The notes: generated from the sequence alone by a model not told the origin. A stretch of 64,000 nt of DNA from Roseovarius sp. MMSF_3359 (GCF_030733385.1 NZ_JASHJC010000003.1:1-64000), one strand, 5' to 3'. Shown: positions 25,341 to 35,302, counted from the first letter of the stretch. Made by a program: numbers and translations.

Positions 25341-25653
25341 ATTACTCTCCCTGTTTTTTTAAATTTTTTGGGGTCGTAGCCGAAACCTGCCTGAATTTCA
25401 GAAGCCAAACAACCCTCTTGCTCCGGACCTACGACCTTTGTATTTCCCGCGACCGCGCATTCATGACCCAACAACCAAGATATTTGCCTTCGACCGTTTT
25501 TTCCCAGGGCACCAGAACTGGTGACACTTGAGGAAGCGCATAAACAAGGCGGCCTGGTGATAGCGCCATTCGGGTGTTTGCATGCCTGTGCTTGCAAAAG
25601 AAGGAGCCCGACAACCAGTGCCGGGCTCCCAGAGGGCGTCTTGAGGTGAGGGG
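25341..25653. other. non-coding region between the RND gene and the ABC importer
   Basis: This 313-bp stretch holds the RND-operon terminator at its right end (25596-25629) and the promoter region of the leftward solute-binding gene at its left. An A/T-rich run (25355-25370) lies just before the ribosome-binding site of that gene. No gene is supported here. Confidence 0.55.
25596..25629 (-). terminator. rho-independent terminator of the RND efflux operon
   Basis: Read leftward, GGAGCCCG (25629-25622) and CGGGCTCC (25610-25603) form a perfect 8-bp GC-rich stem with an 11-base loop, followed by TTCTTTT. It lies 24 bp beyond the RND gene stop codon. Confidence 0.82.
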
Positions 25654-28600
25654 TCAGACGCCGAAACCGGGGATCTTGCGCGCATCGTTCTGCAGCCCAG
25701 CCGGTCGCCTCGCCGAAAACCTCTCCTCAGTGGCCCGCAGCATCACATAGAAGACAGGGGTAAAGAGCAGACCGAACAGGGTGACACCAAGCATCCCGGA
25801 GAAGACTGAGACACCCAGCGCCTGACGCATCTCGGCACCGGCGCCAGTGGCCAGCATCAGCGGCACCACACCGAGGATAAACGCCAGCGAGGTCATCACA
25901 ATGGGACGCAGGCGGGTGCGGGCGGCCTGAACGGCGGCGGCCCAACGATCCAGACCTTCATCTTCGGCCTGCCGGGCAAACTCGACAATCAGGATGGCGT
26001 TTTTCGAAGCAAGCGCGACGAGGACCACGAAGCCAATCTGCACGAGGATGTTATTGTCCAGACCTGCGATCCAAACGCCTGTGATCGCTGACAAAAGCAC
26101 CATGGGCACGATCAGGATCACCGCCGCCGGCAGGGCCCAGCTTTCATATTGCGCGGCCAGAACCAGGAAGACGAAGAGCACGGCAAAGCCAAAGACGATT
26201 GCGGCGGTATCGTCGGTGTTCTTCTCCTGGTAGCTCAACTCGGTCCACTCATAGCTGACGCCAGCAGGCAGGATACGCTCGGCCAGTGCCTCCATCTTCT
26301 CCAAGGCCTCTGCGGACGATACGCCAGGCATGGTTTGCCCCTGAACAGCGGCCGCAGGGAAGAGGTTGTAGCGCGGCTGACGCAATGGCCCGGTGGTGTC
26401 CTCGAACGTGGCCACAGCCCCCAACGGCACCATGGCACCATCGTCCGAGCGGGTCCGCAGGCGCGCGACGTCCTCGGCCGTTTCGCGGAAGACTGCGTCC
26501 GCCTGTGCCACCACCGTGTAGGTCCGGCCAAAGAGGTTGAAATCGTTCACGTAGGACGACCCAAGATAGACTTCGAGTGCCTCGTTGACCCGGCTCACCG
26601 GCACGTTCAGCATCTCTGCGCGTTCGCGGTCGATCTCGGCCCAGACCCGCGGTGTCCCCGTGGAGTAGAGCGAGAAGACGGCCACCAGGCCGGGATCGGC
26701 ATTGGCTTCGGCAGAAAGCGCGCGGGCGGCTTGTTCAAGGGCGACAGGGCCCACGTTACCGGTATCCTGCAGCATCATCTTGAAGCCACCACCGGTCCCG
26801 ATGCCGCGCACAGGCGGAGGCGAAATCACGAAGATCGCCGCGTCATTGATCGCCGCCATACGCTGACGCGCTTCGGAAAGGACCTCTGCGGCAACGATGC
26901 CTTGTTCCTCGCGCTCCTCGAACGGTGTCGTGGTGAAGAAGATCACACCGGTATTGGATTCCGTTGTGAAGGTGGCACCGTTGAAGCCCGAGAAAACAGC
27001 GGCGTTTTCAACACCCGGGATGTCCAGCAGCTCGTCCACCGCACGGCGCACAACCGTGTCCGTCCGTTCAAGCGACGCACCCGGGGGCAGTTGAACAACG
27101 GTAATGTAATAGCCCTGGTCCTGCTCCGGCACGAAACCGCCCGGAACCTTGGAGAACTGCGCATCGGTCAGGATCATCAGGCCGGCGAAGACGCTCAGCA
27201 TGATGGCAGGGACGCGCACGAGGCGTGTCGTTGCCCAGGCATAGCCGTCCGAGGCGCGATCAAAGCCCGTGTTGAACTTCGACAATGCCCAGATCACCGG
27301 CCGCATCAGCAGGCCGTGCTTTTTCTCGCTATGCGGCTTCAGCAGCATTGCAGCCAGCGAGGGCGACAAGGTCAGCGAGACCAGCAGCGAAATCGCGGTG
27401 GCTGCGGTGATGGTGACCGCAAACTGACGATAGAACTCGCCTGAAATACCGGCCACTGCCGCGGTCGGGATGAAGACCGCTGCCAAGACCAGGGAGGTCG
27501 CGATCAGAGCACCGGAAACTTCGGTCATGGTCTTGCGCGCGGCCTCACGGGGCGACAGACCCTCGCGGATATGCTTTTCGATGCCTTCGACCACGATGAT
27601 CGCGTCGTCAACCACGATGCCCACGGCCAGAACGAGGCCGAAGAGCGACAGGTTGTTGATCGAATAGCCAAGCGCGGACATGACAGCAAAAGTGCCGACC
27701 AAGGAGACGGGGATCGCCAGAATGGGTGTCACCGCCGCCCGCCAGGTGCCGAGGAACAAAAGCACGACCGCGATTACGAGGATCACGGCCTCGACCATGG
27801 TGGTGATCACCGCGTCGATAGAGGCGCTGATGTACTCCGTCGGGTTGTAGATGACGTCATATGTCAGGCCCTCGGGGAAATCCTCGCTCAATCGTTCAAC
27901 GGTGCTGAGCACCTCGGCCGCGGTCTCAAGCGCATTTGTACCAGGGCGTTGGTTCACGGCCATGGCGACGGCGGGGTTGGTATCCAGATAGGCGCGCGTC
28001 GTGTAGTTCGCCGCGCCCAGTTCCACGCGGGCAATGTCGGCCAAACGGACAATCCGGCCATCTTCACCACGTTTCACGATCACCCGCTCAAACTCGGCAG
28101 GATCGGCCAGGCGACCAGCGGTTTGCACCGAAACCTCGAAGTCGGCGGCTTCAGGCGTGGGTTGCTGGTTCAGAAGGCCCGAGGCGACCTGAGCATTCTG
28201 AGCCCGCAAGGCAGTCAGCACTTCACCGGGCGTCATACCAAGGGCGGCGATACGTTCCGGGTCAAGCCAGATCCGCATCGCGTAATCACGCGCGCCAAAG
28301 ATCGTCACATCGCCAACGCCGCCCAACCGGGTCAATTCATCGCGGACACGCTGCGCCGCATTGGTGATGTAAAGATCATCGCGCGAATTGTCGGGCGAAT
28401 ACATATGCACGACCAACAGGAGGTCAGGTGAGGCCTTTTGCGTGATCACACCAAGCCGTTGCACGGTTTCCGGCAAGCGCGGCTCGGCAATGGCAACACG
28501 GTTCTGCACCAGCACCTGCGCGGCATCCAGATCGGTGCCCAGCTCGAACGTGACGGTGATGGTCAGGTTGCCGTCACCGGTGGCCTGGGACGAGAGGTAA

Positions 28601-28833
28601 AGCATCCCCTCGACACCGTTGATTTGCTGCTCCAGCGGGGTGGCGACCGTGGCTGCGATGGTCTCAGCCGACGCGCCGGGATATTGGGCGCGCACCTGAA
28701 CCGTGGGCGGGGCCACTTCGGGATATTGCGCGACCGGCAGCGTGAAGTAGCTGAGCGCGCCAACGATGGTGATAAAGGCCGAAATCACGATTGCAAAAAT
28801 CGGTCTATCAATAAAGAAATGCGGAAGTTTCAT
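25654..28833 (-). CDS. RND multidrug efflux transporter (AcrB/HAE1 family)
   Basis: A 1059-residue inner-membrane pump, full length for the family. The N-terminus (HFFIDRPIFAIVISAFITIVG) and the YPEVAPPTVQVRAQYPGAS segment match AcrB. Helix 4 carries the paired Asp of GIVVDDAIIVVEG needed for proton relay. It exports amphiphilic compounds or drugs using the proton gradient. The adaptor gene lies 30 bp upstream in the same operon. No outer-membrane channel gene is adjacent, so a TolC encoded elsewhere is implied. Confidence 0.96.
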   Translation of the reverse strand: MKLPHFFIDRPIFAIVISAFITIVGALSYFTLPVAQYPEVAPPTVQVRAQYPGASAETIAATVATPLEQQINGVEGMLYLSSQATGDGNLTITVTFELGTDLDAAQVLVQNRVAIAEPRLPETVQRLGVITQKASPDLLLVVHMYSPDNSRDDLYITNAAQRVRDELTRLGGVGDVTIFGARDYAMRIWLDPERIAALGMTPGEVLTALRAQNAQVASGLLNQQPTPEAADFEVSVQTAGRLADPAEFERVIVKRGEDGRIVRLADIARVELGAANYTTRAYLDTNPAVAMAVNQRPGTNALETAAEVLSTVERLSEDFPEGLTYDVIYNPTEYISASIDAVITTMVEAVILVIAVVLLFLGTWRAAVTPILAIPVSLVGTFAVMSALGYSINNLSLFGLVLAVGIVVDDAIIVVEGIEKHIREGLSPREAARKTMTEVSGALIATSLVLAAVFIPTAAVAGISGEFYRQFAVTITAATAISLLVSLTLSPSLAAMLLKPHSEKKHGLLMRPVIWALSKFNTGFDRASDGYAWATTRLVRVPAIMLSVFAGLMILTDAQFSKVPGGFVPEQDQGYYITVVQLPPGASLERTDTVVRRAVDELLDIPGVENAAVFSGFNGATFTTESNTGVIFFTTTPFEEREEQGIVAAEVLSEARQRMAAINDAAIFVISPPPVRGIGTGGGFKMMLQDTGNVGPVALEQAARALSAEANADPGLVAVFSLYSTGTPRVWAEIDRERAEMLNVPVSRVNEALEVYLGSSYVNDFNLFGRTYTVVAQADAVFRETAEDVARLRTRSDDGAMVPLGAVATFEDTTGPLRQPRYNLFPAAAVQGQTMPGVSSAEALEKMEALAERILPAGVSYEWTELSYQEKNTDDTAAIVFGFAVLFVFLVLAAQYESWALPAAVILIVPMVLLSAITGVWIAGLDNNILVQIGFVVLVALASKNAILIVEFARQAEDEGLDRWAAAVQAARTRLRPIVMTSLAFILGVVPLMLATGAGAEMRQALGVSVFSGMLGVTLFGLLFTPVFYVMLRATEERFSARRPAGLQNDARKIPGFGV

Positions 28834-28863
28834 TGGAATGTCCTCACCTAGGGTCGCGACGCG

Positions 28864-30063
28864 CTAGCGCATCGCGATATCCGTGTTTTCGGAAATGTCA
28901 TGGCTGCGCACGGCAACATGCGCGCCCGGGGCCACCATGTGCAGGCCGGTCACGATGACCTGTTCGCCGCCCGCCAGGCCGTCGACGATGCGCAGGCCGT
29001 CATGTTGATCGTGCAATGTAACCTCGCGACGGGCGACGGTGCCTTCGGCATCGACGGTCATGACGAATTTGGTTGCCTGGTCCGAGCCGATGGCGCGATC
29101 CGGGATCAGGACCCGCTCGCTGTCGGTATCGGTGGCCAAGCGCATCCTGCCGAACATGCCGGGCGTCAGCGTGCCATTGGGGTTGTCCAGAACGGCGCGG
29201 CCGCGAATCGTGCCGGTCGCACGGTCCAATTGGTTGTCGATGAAGTCGATCCGGCCCTCGTGGGAAAAATCGGCCTCGTCAACAAGCTGAACGGCAACCG
29301 GCAGGGTCGCGGCGGCGGCGCGGAAACCGGTGTTTTCATTGGCCCGGATGTAGTCCAGGAATTGCTGTTCCGTCGCATCGAAAACGAAGTGGATCGGATC
29401 AAGCGACACGATAGTGGTCAGCGCATCCGATGCGGCACCCGCGGATATGAGGTTCCCGCGGCTCACGAAATCATCCGAAATCCGGCCCGTCACGGGCGCA
29501 TGGATTTGCGTGAAACCAAGCTCCAGCCGGGCGCGATCAACGGCGGCCTGGGCTGAGGCAATGCTGGCCTCGGCAATCGCCGCGTCCTGCAACCTGCTGT
29601 CGAGGACCGATTGGCTGATATGGCCATTATCGCTGAGCTGCGCCGCACGTCCGAGTTCGCTTTGCGCCAGTTCTGCTGCCGCCTTGGCTTCGGTTACGCG
29701 CGCTTCAGCTTCGGCGAGGGCTGTCTGATAGGGGCGCGGATCAATCGAAAAGAGCAACTCCCCTTTCTGGACAACATCACCGGGCTGAAAATAGACCGCC
29801 TCCAGATAGCCCGATACCCGGGCACGGATCGCCACCTCGTCAACGGGTTCAAAACGACCCGTGAATTCGTCCCATTCGGTAATGGTCCGGCGTTCAGCGG
29901 TGAAAACGTCCACCGTCGGCGCTTGCATTTCCTGCGGCGCTGCGGAGGCTTCGGCCGGGCGGACGAGGCCGGCGATATCCACTTGCGAAGAGCCGTACCA
30001 GGCCCCCGCGGCAAGCACTGCACCGATGGCGACACCTGAAAAGAGAGAAGTCTGATTTGCCAT
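28864..30063 (-). CDS. RND efflux periplasmic adaptor (AcrA/MexA family)
   Basis: A 399-residue membrane-fusion protein. An N-terminal signal or anchor helix (residues about 7-25) leads to a biotinyl-lipoyl region (VSGYLEAVYFQPGDVVQKGELL), an alpha hairpin (about 100-170), a mirrored lipoyl half (GRISDDFVSRGNLISAG) and beta-barrel domains. The start is ATG 30063 (MANQTSLF), not the longer reading from 30081. It joins the inner-membrane pump to an outer-membrane channel. Confidence 0.93.
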   Translation of the reverse strand: MANQTSLFSGVAIGAVLAAGAWYGSSQVDIAGLVRPAEASAAPQEMQAPTVDVFTAERRTITEWDEFTGRFEPVDEVAIRARVSGYLEAVYFQPGDVVQKGELLFSIDPRPYQTALAEAEARVTEAKAAAELAQSELGRAAQLSDNGHISQSVLDSRLQDAAIAEASIASAQAAVDRARLELGFTQIHAPVTGRISDDFVSRGNLISAGAASDALTTIVSLDPIHFVFDATEQQFLDYIRANENTGFRAAAATLPVAVQLVDEADFSHEGRIDFIDNQLDRATGTIRGRAVLDNPNGTLTPGMFGRMRLATDTDSERVLIPDRAIGSDQATKFVMTVDAEGTVARREVTLHDQHDGLRIVDGLAGGEQVIVTGLHMVAPGAHVAVRSHDISENTDIAMR

Positions 30064-30198
30064 TTTTTCTATCCTAAGCAATGAGGCGAGTGCCCCGTCT
30101 TGGGAGTAGAATGTCGCATCATGGCATGGCTTGGGTAGCCCGTCGCGGGGACGGTCACTATTTCCTGTCAGGACATAATCAGACAGACCGGGGTGCGA

Positions 30199-31110
30199 TC
30201 AGGCGTCGGGATCCAGAAAGTTCGGCGGCTCGGACACCAGGAAATCCACGAAAGCCCTCACACGCGGCGCCACCAATCGGCGGTCGAGATATACAATAGA
30301 ATAAGGGAAACGCTCCATCCTGTGGTCCTTCATCACTTCGACAAGACGTCCGGATGAAAACGACTCTCTCACGAGAAAGCTGGGCAGTTGTGCCAAACCC
30401 AACCCGGCCTCGGCAGCGCGGTGGATCGCATCGATATTATTTCCCACCAGGACGGGATCAAGCGTGCGACGCACGGTTTCGCCCTTGCAATCGAAGATGA
30501 ATGGGAACAGCAACCCGGTGTTCTGGACCCGGTAGTGAATACCGCGATGGCACGCGATTTCTTCCAGCGTCTCCGGCTGTCCATACCTTTCGATGTAAGA
30601 TGGCGCAGCGCAGGTATGAATCGTGTCCTCGAAAAGCCTGCGCGCCACGAGATTGACGCTGTCGCCCAGGTCGCCAAGGCGGATCGCCACGTCGATCCCC
30701 TCGCTCATGAAATCGACGATGCGGTCCTCAAATTTGAGCTCGACCTCCACGTCCTGAAAACGGCACATGAAGTCCAGCACACGCTCGATCAGCCAGACCC
30801 GCCCGAAAACGGCAGGCGCGGACACGACCAGTTTTCCGCGCGGCTCTTCCAGGCTGTCCGTGAATTCGGATTTCAGGGCATCCGCATCATCCAGTAGCTT
30901 GCGCGCACCTTCCAGGAACCGCTCCCCTTCAACAGTCATCGAGACCGCGCGCGTCGTTCGCGACAGGAGCTTTGCACCAACTTCTGCTTCGAGCCGCTGC
31001 ACGGCTTTTGATACGGCAGAGGTGGTCATCCCAAGTACACGCGATGCCGCGGCAAAGCTGCCGGCAAGGGCAACTTGGACAAAAACGCGAAGGTCTGAGA
31101 GGTTATCCAT
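30199..31110 (-). CDS. LysR-family regulator near the RND operon
   Basis: A 303-residue LysR regulator. The helix-turn-helix (residues about 3-62) includes GSFAAASRVLGMTTSAVSKAV, followed by the effector domain (LVVSAPAVFGRVWLIERV onward). The start is ATG 31110 (MDNLSDLRVF). It lies upstream of, and in the same direction as, the adaptor and pump genes with a 135-bp gap, and is the likely regulator of the pump. Confidence 0.9.
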   Translation of the reverse strand: MDNLSDLRVFVQVALAGSFAAASRVLGMTTSAVSKAVQRLEAEVGAKLLSRTTRAVSMTVEGERFLEGARKLLDDADALKSEFTDSLEEPRGKLVVSAPAVFGRVWLIERVLDFMCRFQDVEVELKFEDRIVDFMSEGIDVAIRLGDLGDSVNLVARRLFEDTIHTCAAPSYIERYGQPETLEEIACHRGIHYRVQNTGLLFPFIFDCKGETVRRTLDPVLVGNNIDAIHRAAEAGLGLAQLPSFLVRESFSSGRLVEVMKDHRMERFPYSIVYLDRRLVAPRVRAFVDFLVSEPPNFLDPDA

Positions 31111-31389
31111 TCTTGTGTGCCCTGCAGTCTCCGGACCTTTTATGCCCACCAATCATGTTGGTTTTCAATCTTCCTGATGCGCGAAGGACCTGTCTTCGAT
31201 GTGAAGGCGATAGCCGGTGGCAGAGGCCAGTGATTCAAATACACAAAACGACGCGGCGTCGGAGTACGGCCAGCGGGCAGTTTGATGATGATCGCGCCGT
31301 TGGTGTGTTGGACCAGAGGCCGTGGGGCGCTATTACGCACCAGGGCCCTACCAACGCGATCCCCGGCAAATTGATGCGCAATCCGCCTT

Positions 31390-32187
31390 TCAGCGGGAGC
31401 GCGGCAGCACGCTGAACATGCTGGTCACCGCAAAACAGATCGCAGCGACACAGACGATCGTGGGACCTGCGGGCGTGTCGAAAACATAGGCGCTTTGCAG
31501 ACCCGCCACCGCAGAGAATGTGCCAATCAGGGCCGCGGTGACTGCCATGCCCTCGGGCGTGCGCGACAGAGGCCTTGCGGCGGCTGCCGGGATGATAAGC
31601 AGCGCCGCAATCAACAGCACCCCCACCACCTTGATCGCAACGGCCACGGTGATCGCCAGGGCAAGGGTCAGGACAAGTTTTTCGCGGTTCGGGTCGATGC
31701 CGCAGGAATAGGCAAGGTCCTCGTTCAGGGTGGAGGTCAAAAGCTGCTCCCATCGCCAGGCGATCAGCGCCACGACAAGCGCCGCCCCGCCCCAGATCAC
31801 CAGCAGATCAGCGCGGGAAACCGCGAGGATATCACCGAAGAGATAGGCCATCAGGTCGATGCGCACCCCGGATAGAAACGACACCGCAACCAACCCGAAC
31901 GCCAATGCGGAATGGGCCAGAACGCCCAATAGCGTGTCCATCGCATAGCCGCGCCCGGACAGGGCCGACACGGTCAACGCCATGACCATCGCCACCGCGA
32001 CAGCCCCCACGAAGACCGACAGTGACAACGCAAGCGACAGCGCCACACCCAGGATCGCAGCATGGGCCGTCGCATCACCGAAATAGGCCATGCGTCGCCA
32101 AACAACGAAACTCCCCAGTGGTGCGGCAGCACAGGCCACGCCAACGCCCGCCAGCGCGGCGCGTACCATGAAATCATCAAGTATCAT
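31390..32187 (-). CDS. znuB: zinc ABC transporter permease ZnuB
   Basis: A 265-residue multi-helix permease of the ABC-3 metal family. It starts with FMVRAALAGVGVACAAAPLGSFVVWRR, a common ZnuB opening, and contains the GVLLIAALLIIPAAAAR segment conserved in zinc and manganese permeases. The start overlaps the znuC stop (ATGA). It imports Zn2+ delivered by ZnuA from the facing gene. It is the last gene of the leftward zur-znuC-znuB operon. Confidence 0.94.
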   Translation of the reverse strand: MILDDFMVRAALAGVGVACAAAPLGSFVVWRRMAYFGDATAHAAILGVALSLALSLSVFVGAVAVAMVMALTVSALSGRGYAMDTLLGVLAHSALAFGLVAVSFLSGVRIDLMAYLFGDILAVSRADLLVIWGGAALVVALIAWRWEQLLTSTLNEDLAYSCGIDPNREKLVLTLALAITVAVAIKVVGVLLIAALLIIPAAAARPLSRTPEGMAVTAALIGTFSAVAGLQSAYVFDTPAGPTIVCVAAICFAVTSMFSVLPRSR

Positions 32188-32936
32188 TCGGCCGCCTCAT
32201 GCGGGTGGTGGGTGTGGGTGCAGGCATCGTCATGGGCATGGTCATGATCGTGCCGGTAAAGCGCGAGAGCCCCGCCCGTGCCGCTGCCGAAGAGTGCGCG
32301 ATATTCCGGTGCGGAGGATACGATCTCGGGCGAGCCCTGACAGCAGACATGCCCGTTGAGGCATATGACACGGTCCGACGCTGCCATCACGACATGGAGT
32401 TCGTGGCTGATCATCAGGATCGAGCAGGCGGTCTCATGACGGACCTCCTCGATCAACCGATAGAAAGCGGCTGATGCCGGTTGATCAAGCCCCTGCGTGG
32501 GTTCGTCGAGCAATAGCAGGTCAGGCTGATTTACCAGAGCGCGCGCCAACAAAACCCGCTGCAACTGCCCGCCAGAGAGCTGCGACATTTGCTTGGGCCC
32601 GATATCCGGCACACCGGTGCGCTCCAGCGCCGCCTCGAGCGCCACCCTGCCCGCATGACGCGGCAGACGCAGGAACCGCTCCGCCGTGATCGGCAAGGTC
32701 GGATCCACATGCAGGCGTTGCGGGACATAACCGATGCGGAGCCCCGGTTTCCGGGCAATCGACCCGCTGGCCGCGGGCAGCGCACCGACGATGGCCCGCA
32801 AGAGGCTGGTCTTGCCGGACCCGTTCGGGCCGACGACGGTAACGATCTCGTTTGCCTCAACCACGAGGTTCACATCGTGCAGAGCTTGATGCGCGCCGTA
32901 GCGGACGCTCAGGTTTTCGACGGTGATCAGGCTCAT
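32184..32936 (-). CDS. znuC: zinc ABC transporter ATPase ZnuC
   Basis: A 250-residue ATPase. Walker A is GPNGSGKT (about residues 33-40), the signature is LSGGQLQRVLLARAL, and Walker B is LLLLDEPTQGLD. The C-terminus is histidine-rich (YRHDHDHAHDDACTHTHHPH), as common in ZnuC. The start is set at ATG 32936 (MSLITVENLSV), overlapping the zur stop codon; a longer reading would extend into zur. Confidence 0.94.
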   Translation of the reverse strand: MSLITVENLSVRYGAHQALHDVNLVVEANEIVTVVGPNGSGKTSLLRAIVGALPAASGSIARKPGLRIGYVPQRLHVDPTLPITAERFLRLPRHAGRVALEAALERTGVPDIGPKQMSQLSGGQLQRVLLARALVNQPDLLLLDEPTQGLDQPASAAFYRLIEEVRHETACSILMISHELHVVMAASDRVICLNGHVCCQGSPEIVSSAPEYRALFGSGTGGALALYRHDHDHAHDDACTHTHHPHEAAE

Positions 32937-33451
32937 GTGTCGGCCTTGTCCGCGCATGTCGGGCAAAGCCCTTCGGCCTCGACTACGGTGCGCTCGATCA
33001 GGAAGCCCGCTGCCCGGGCCGCATCGCCCAAGGCCCCCCGGGCGGGCATCGACTGCGTCTCGGCCACCGAATCGCAGGAACGGCAGATCATGAACGCGGG
33101 GTAATGCGCCGTGCCGGGATTTGTGCAGGCGATGAAGGCGTTCAGTTTTTCGATCTTGTGGACAAACCCGTTGCTGACAAGGAATTCAAGCGCCCGGTAC
33201 GCCACCGGCGGCTGCGAGCCGAAACCGGCCTCTCTCAGCCGGTCGAGCACCTCGTAGGCGCCAAGCGCGGAATGTTCCTGCAGCAGGATCTCAAGGGTTT
33301 TCCGCCGGACCGAGGTAAACCGGAGGCCCTCTTCGGCGCAGCGCGCCTCGGCCGCAGCCATGCCGTCCCGGACACAGGCCGCATGGTCATGCTGTTCGAA
33401 ACCGACCGCGTCGGGATTGCCGTTTCCGCTGCGAGAGGCGCGACTTGTCAT
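32933..33451 (-). CDS. zur: zinc uptake regulator Zur (Fur family)
   Basis: A 172-residue Fur-family repressor. The winged helix domain (FTSVRRKTLEILLQ, then PVAYRALEFLVSNGFVHKIE) is followed by a dimerisation domain with two CxxC pairs, ICRSC and LCPTC, that form the structural zinc site, and the AHYPAFMICRSC segment. It is the first gene of the zur-znuCB operon and divergent from znuA. With zinc bound it should repress both directions through the palindromes at 33481 and 36252. Confidence 0.94.
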   Translation of the reverse strand: MTSRASRSGNGNPDAVGFEQHDHAACVRDGMAAAEARCAEEGLRFTSVRRKTLEILLQEHSALGAYEVLDRLREAGFGSQPPVAYRALEFLVSNGFVHKIEKLNAFIACTNPGTAHYPAFMICRSCDSVAETQSMPARGALGDAARAAGFLIERTVVEAEGLCPTCADKADT

Positions 33452-33480
33452 GGATTATCGTTTCGTCTATCGAAGGTGTA

Positions 33481-33497
33481 ATGTTATACAATCACAT
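33481..33497. promoter_or_regulatory. Zur box between zur and znuA
   Basis: ATGTTATACAATCACAT is an 8-1-8 imperfect palindrome that aligns base for base with the perfect one at 36252-36268. It lies 30 bp from the zur start and 10 bp before the znuA start, where it can block both divergent promoters. The TATACAAT inside could be the znuA -10 element. Confidence 0.75.
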
Positions 33498-33507
33498 GGA
33501 GAGCCAG

Positions 33508-34602
33508 ATGTCCAGAAAGCTTGTCGCCCTTGGGTCCATCGCATCAATTCTCGGTGGCACGGCGCTGGCGGAGGTCCCCGATGTCGCCACGGATGTCACC
33601 CCTGTCCATTCCCTCGTGGCCCGCGTCATGGAGGGCGTCGGAACGCCGGAACTGGTCATTGCGCAGGGGGCAAGCCCGCACGAATACAGTCTGCGGCCCT
33701 CCGAGGCCCGCGCCTTGCAGGACGCCGACCTGGTCTTCTGGATCGGTGAGGACCTGACGCCTTGGATGGAAAACTCGATCGAAACCCTTGCCGAAGGCGC
33801 GAAGGTGATTTCGCTGCTTGAGTCAGATGGCACGGAGTTGTTGGATTTCCGGGAAGGCGCGCTCTTCGAGGCGCATGACCACGATTCACACGGTCACGGC
33901 GATGAGGGCGACGATCATGACGGCCACGATGATGCCCATGACGACCACGCCGAGGAGGAAGAACACGCCCACGACGACCACGATGAACATGACGAACATC
34001 ATAAAGATGAGGGCCATGAGCACGACGACCATGCCGAGGCGGATCATGACGATCACGACGGGCACGACGACCACCATGGGCATGACCACGGCGACCATGA
34101 CCCCCATGCCTGGCTCTCGGTTGAAAATGCGTCCGTCTGGCTGAACACCATTGCCGCGGCGCTGTCGGCGGCAGATCCTGACAATGCAGGCACCTACTAT
34201 GCCAACGCCGCCGCAGGGCGCGAAGAGCTGGCACAACTGGTCGGCGAAATTGGCGGTGTGCTGGAGCCGGTGCGCGGCAAGCGGTTCGTCGTCTTCCACG
34301 ATGCCTACCAGTATTTCGAGACCGACTTCGATTTCCCCGCTTCTGGCGCGATTTCCCTGTCGGATGCTTCGGACCCGAGCCCGGCCCGGATCGCCGAAAT
34401 CCAGGAACGCGTGGCAAACGAAGGGATCGCCTGCGTCCTTTCCGAGCCGCAATATGATCAGAAGCTCGTTGCGACGGTGATGGATGGCACCCCGGCAAAG
34501 ACGGCAGTCATCGACCCGCTCGGAGTTGATCTTGAGCTCGGCCCGAACCTCTATCCGCAGCTTCTGCGGAACCTTGCCACCTCGCTGGCCGGGTGCTTGT
34601 GA
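33508..34602 (+). CDS. znuA: zinc ABC transporter solute-binding protein ZnuA
   Basis: A 364-residue periplasmic zinc-binding protein. A signal peptide covers about residues 1-21. Zinc-ligand candidates include His34 (TPVHSLV), His58 (ASPHEYSL) and the His of VVFHDAYQYFE. The region about 123-202 is an exceptionally long His/Asp-rich loop with dozens of His and Asp residues, far longer than in E. coli ZnuA. The start is ATG 33508, preceded by GGAGAG; in-frame ATGs upstream would overlap the Zur box. It is followed by zevA and zevB. Confidence 0.94.
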   Translation: MSRKLVALGSIASILGGTALAEVPDVATDVTPVHSLVARVMEGVGTPELVIAQGASPHEYSLRPSEARALQDADLVFWIGEDLTPWMENSIETLAEGAKVISLLESDGTELLDFREGALFEAHDHDSHGHGDEGDDHDGHDDAHDDHAEEEEHAHDDHDEHDEHHKDEGHEHDDHAEADHDDHDGHDDHHGHDHGDHDPHAWLSVENASVWLNTIAAALSAADPDNAGTYYANAAAGREELAQLVGEIGGVLEPVRGKRFVVFHDAYQYFETDFDFPASGAISLSDASDPSPARIAEIQERVANEGIACVLSEPQYDQKLVATVMDGTPAKTAVIDPLGVDLELGPNLYPQLLRNLATSLAGCL

Positions 34603-34654
34603 CCCCTGACCCTGCGTGGCACCGTGATGGTTTCGAAACGCCCAGGAGAACGTC

Positions 34655-35302
34655 ATGATGAGACGGCTTGGAAGTCTTTTACTACCGCTGCTGCTCCTCC
34701 AGGGGCCGGCCCTGGCGCACCCGCATATCTTCGTCGATGCCAAGGCCGGATTCAGGTTCAACGATGCCGGTCAGGTGGCCGGGTTTCGCATCTCCTGGAC
34801 CTATGACGCCTTCACGACACTTTTCCTGTTCGACGTCCTCGACCTCGACCGGGATGGCGACGGTGCGCTCGATGACGCGGATTACGCGGCCATCCTGCGC
34901 GGCGAGACCGAATGGCAGGAAGGTTATGTGGGCGACATCTACTTCGAGGTGAACGACACTGTTAAGCCGCATCTTGTGCCGGTTGACGCCGAGGCCCTTT
35001 ATCGTGATGAGCTTATCACCATCCGGTTCGATCTGCCGCTTGCGACGCCCGTCGATGTGGCCGGTCAGGATGTGGTGCTCAGGCTATACGATCCGAACTA
35101 TTACTATGCCTATACCGTGGCCGAAATCACCAACGCCACCCACCTGCCCGATGGCTGCGCTGTTGATCTCGTGCCGTTTGAACCAGATGCGCTGACGAGC
35201 GACCTTCTGGTGGCACTCGGCAGCCTCTCGCGCGAGGAGCAGCCGGAACAGGAAGGCATCGGCCGGATGTTCTCGGACGAGGTCATCCTGAAATGCGGCT
35301 GA
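34655..35302 (+). CDS. zevA: DUF1007 periplasmic protein, ZevA-like
   Basis: A 215-residue exported protein. The signal peptide ends at PALA with a mature HPHIFVDAKAGFRF start, the DUF1007 hallmark. Calcium-like acidic stretches (DLDRDGDGALDDADYA) resemble an EF-hand loop. In Haemophilus influenzae the DUF1007/NicO pair ZevAB supports zinc uptake. Its place between znuA and a NicO-type gene behind a Zur box supports a zinc role rather than nickel or cobalt. It overlaps the next gene by 10 bp. Confidence 0.82.
   Translation: MMRRLGSLLLPLLLLQGPALAHPHIFVDAKAGFRFNDAGQVAGFRISWTYDAFTTLFLFDVLDLDRDGDGALDDADYAAILRGETEWQEGYVGDIYFEVNDTVKPHLVPVDAEALYRDELITIRFDLPLATPVDVAGQDVVLRLYDPNYYYAYTVAEITNATHLPDGCAVDLVPFEPDALTSDLLVALGSLSREEQPEQEGIGRMFSDEVILKCG

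Noticed and set aside
33886-34107. Low-complexity repeat in znuA
   Set aside because: It is the in-frame His/Asp loop of ZnuA, not a separate repeat element.
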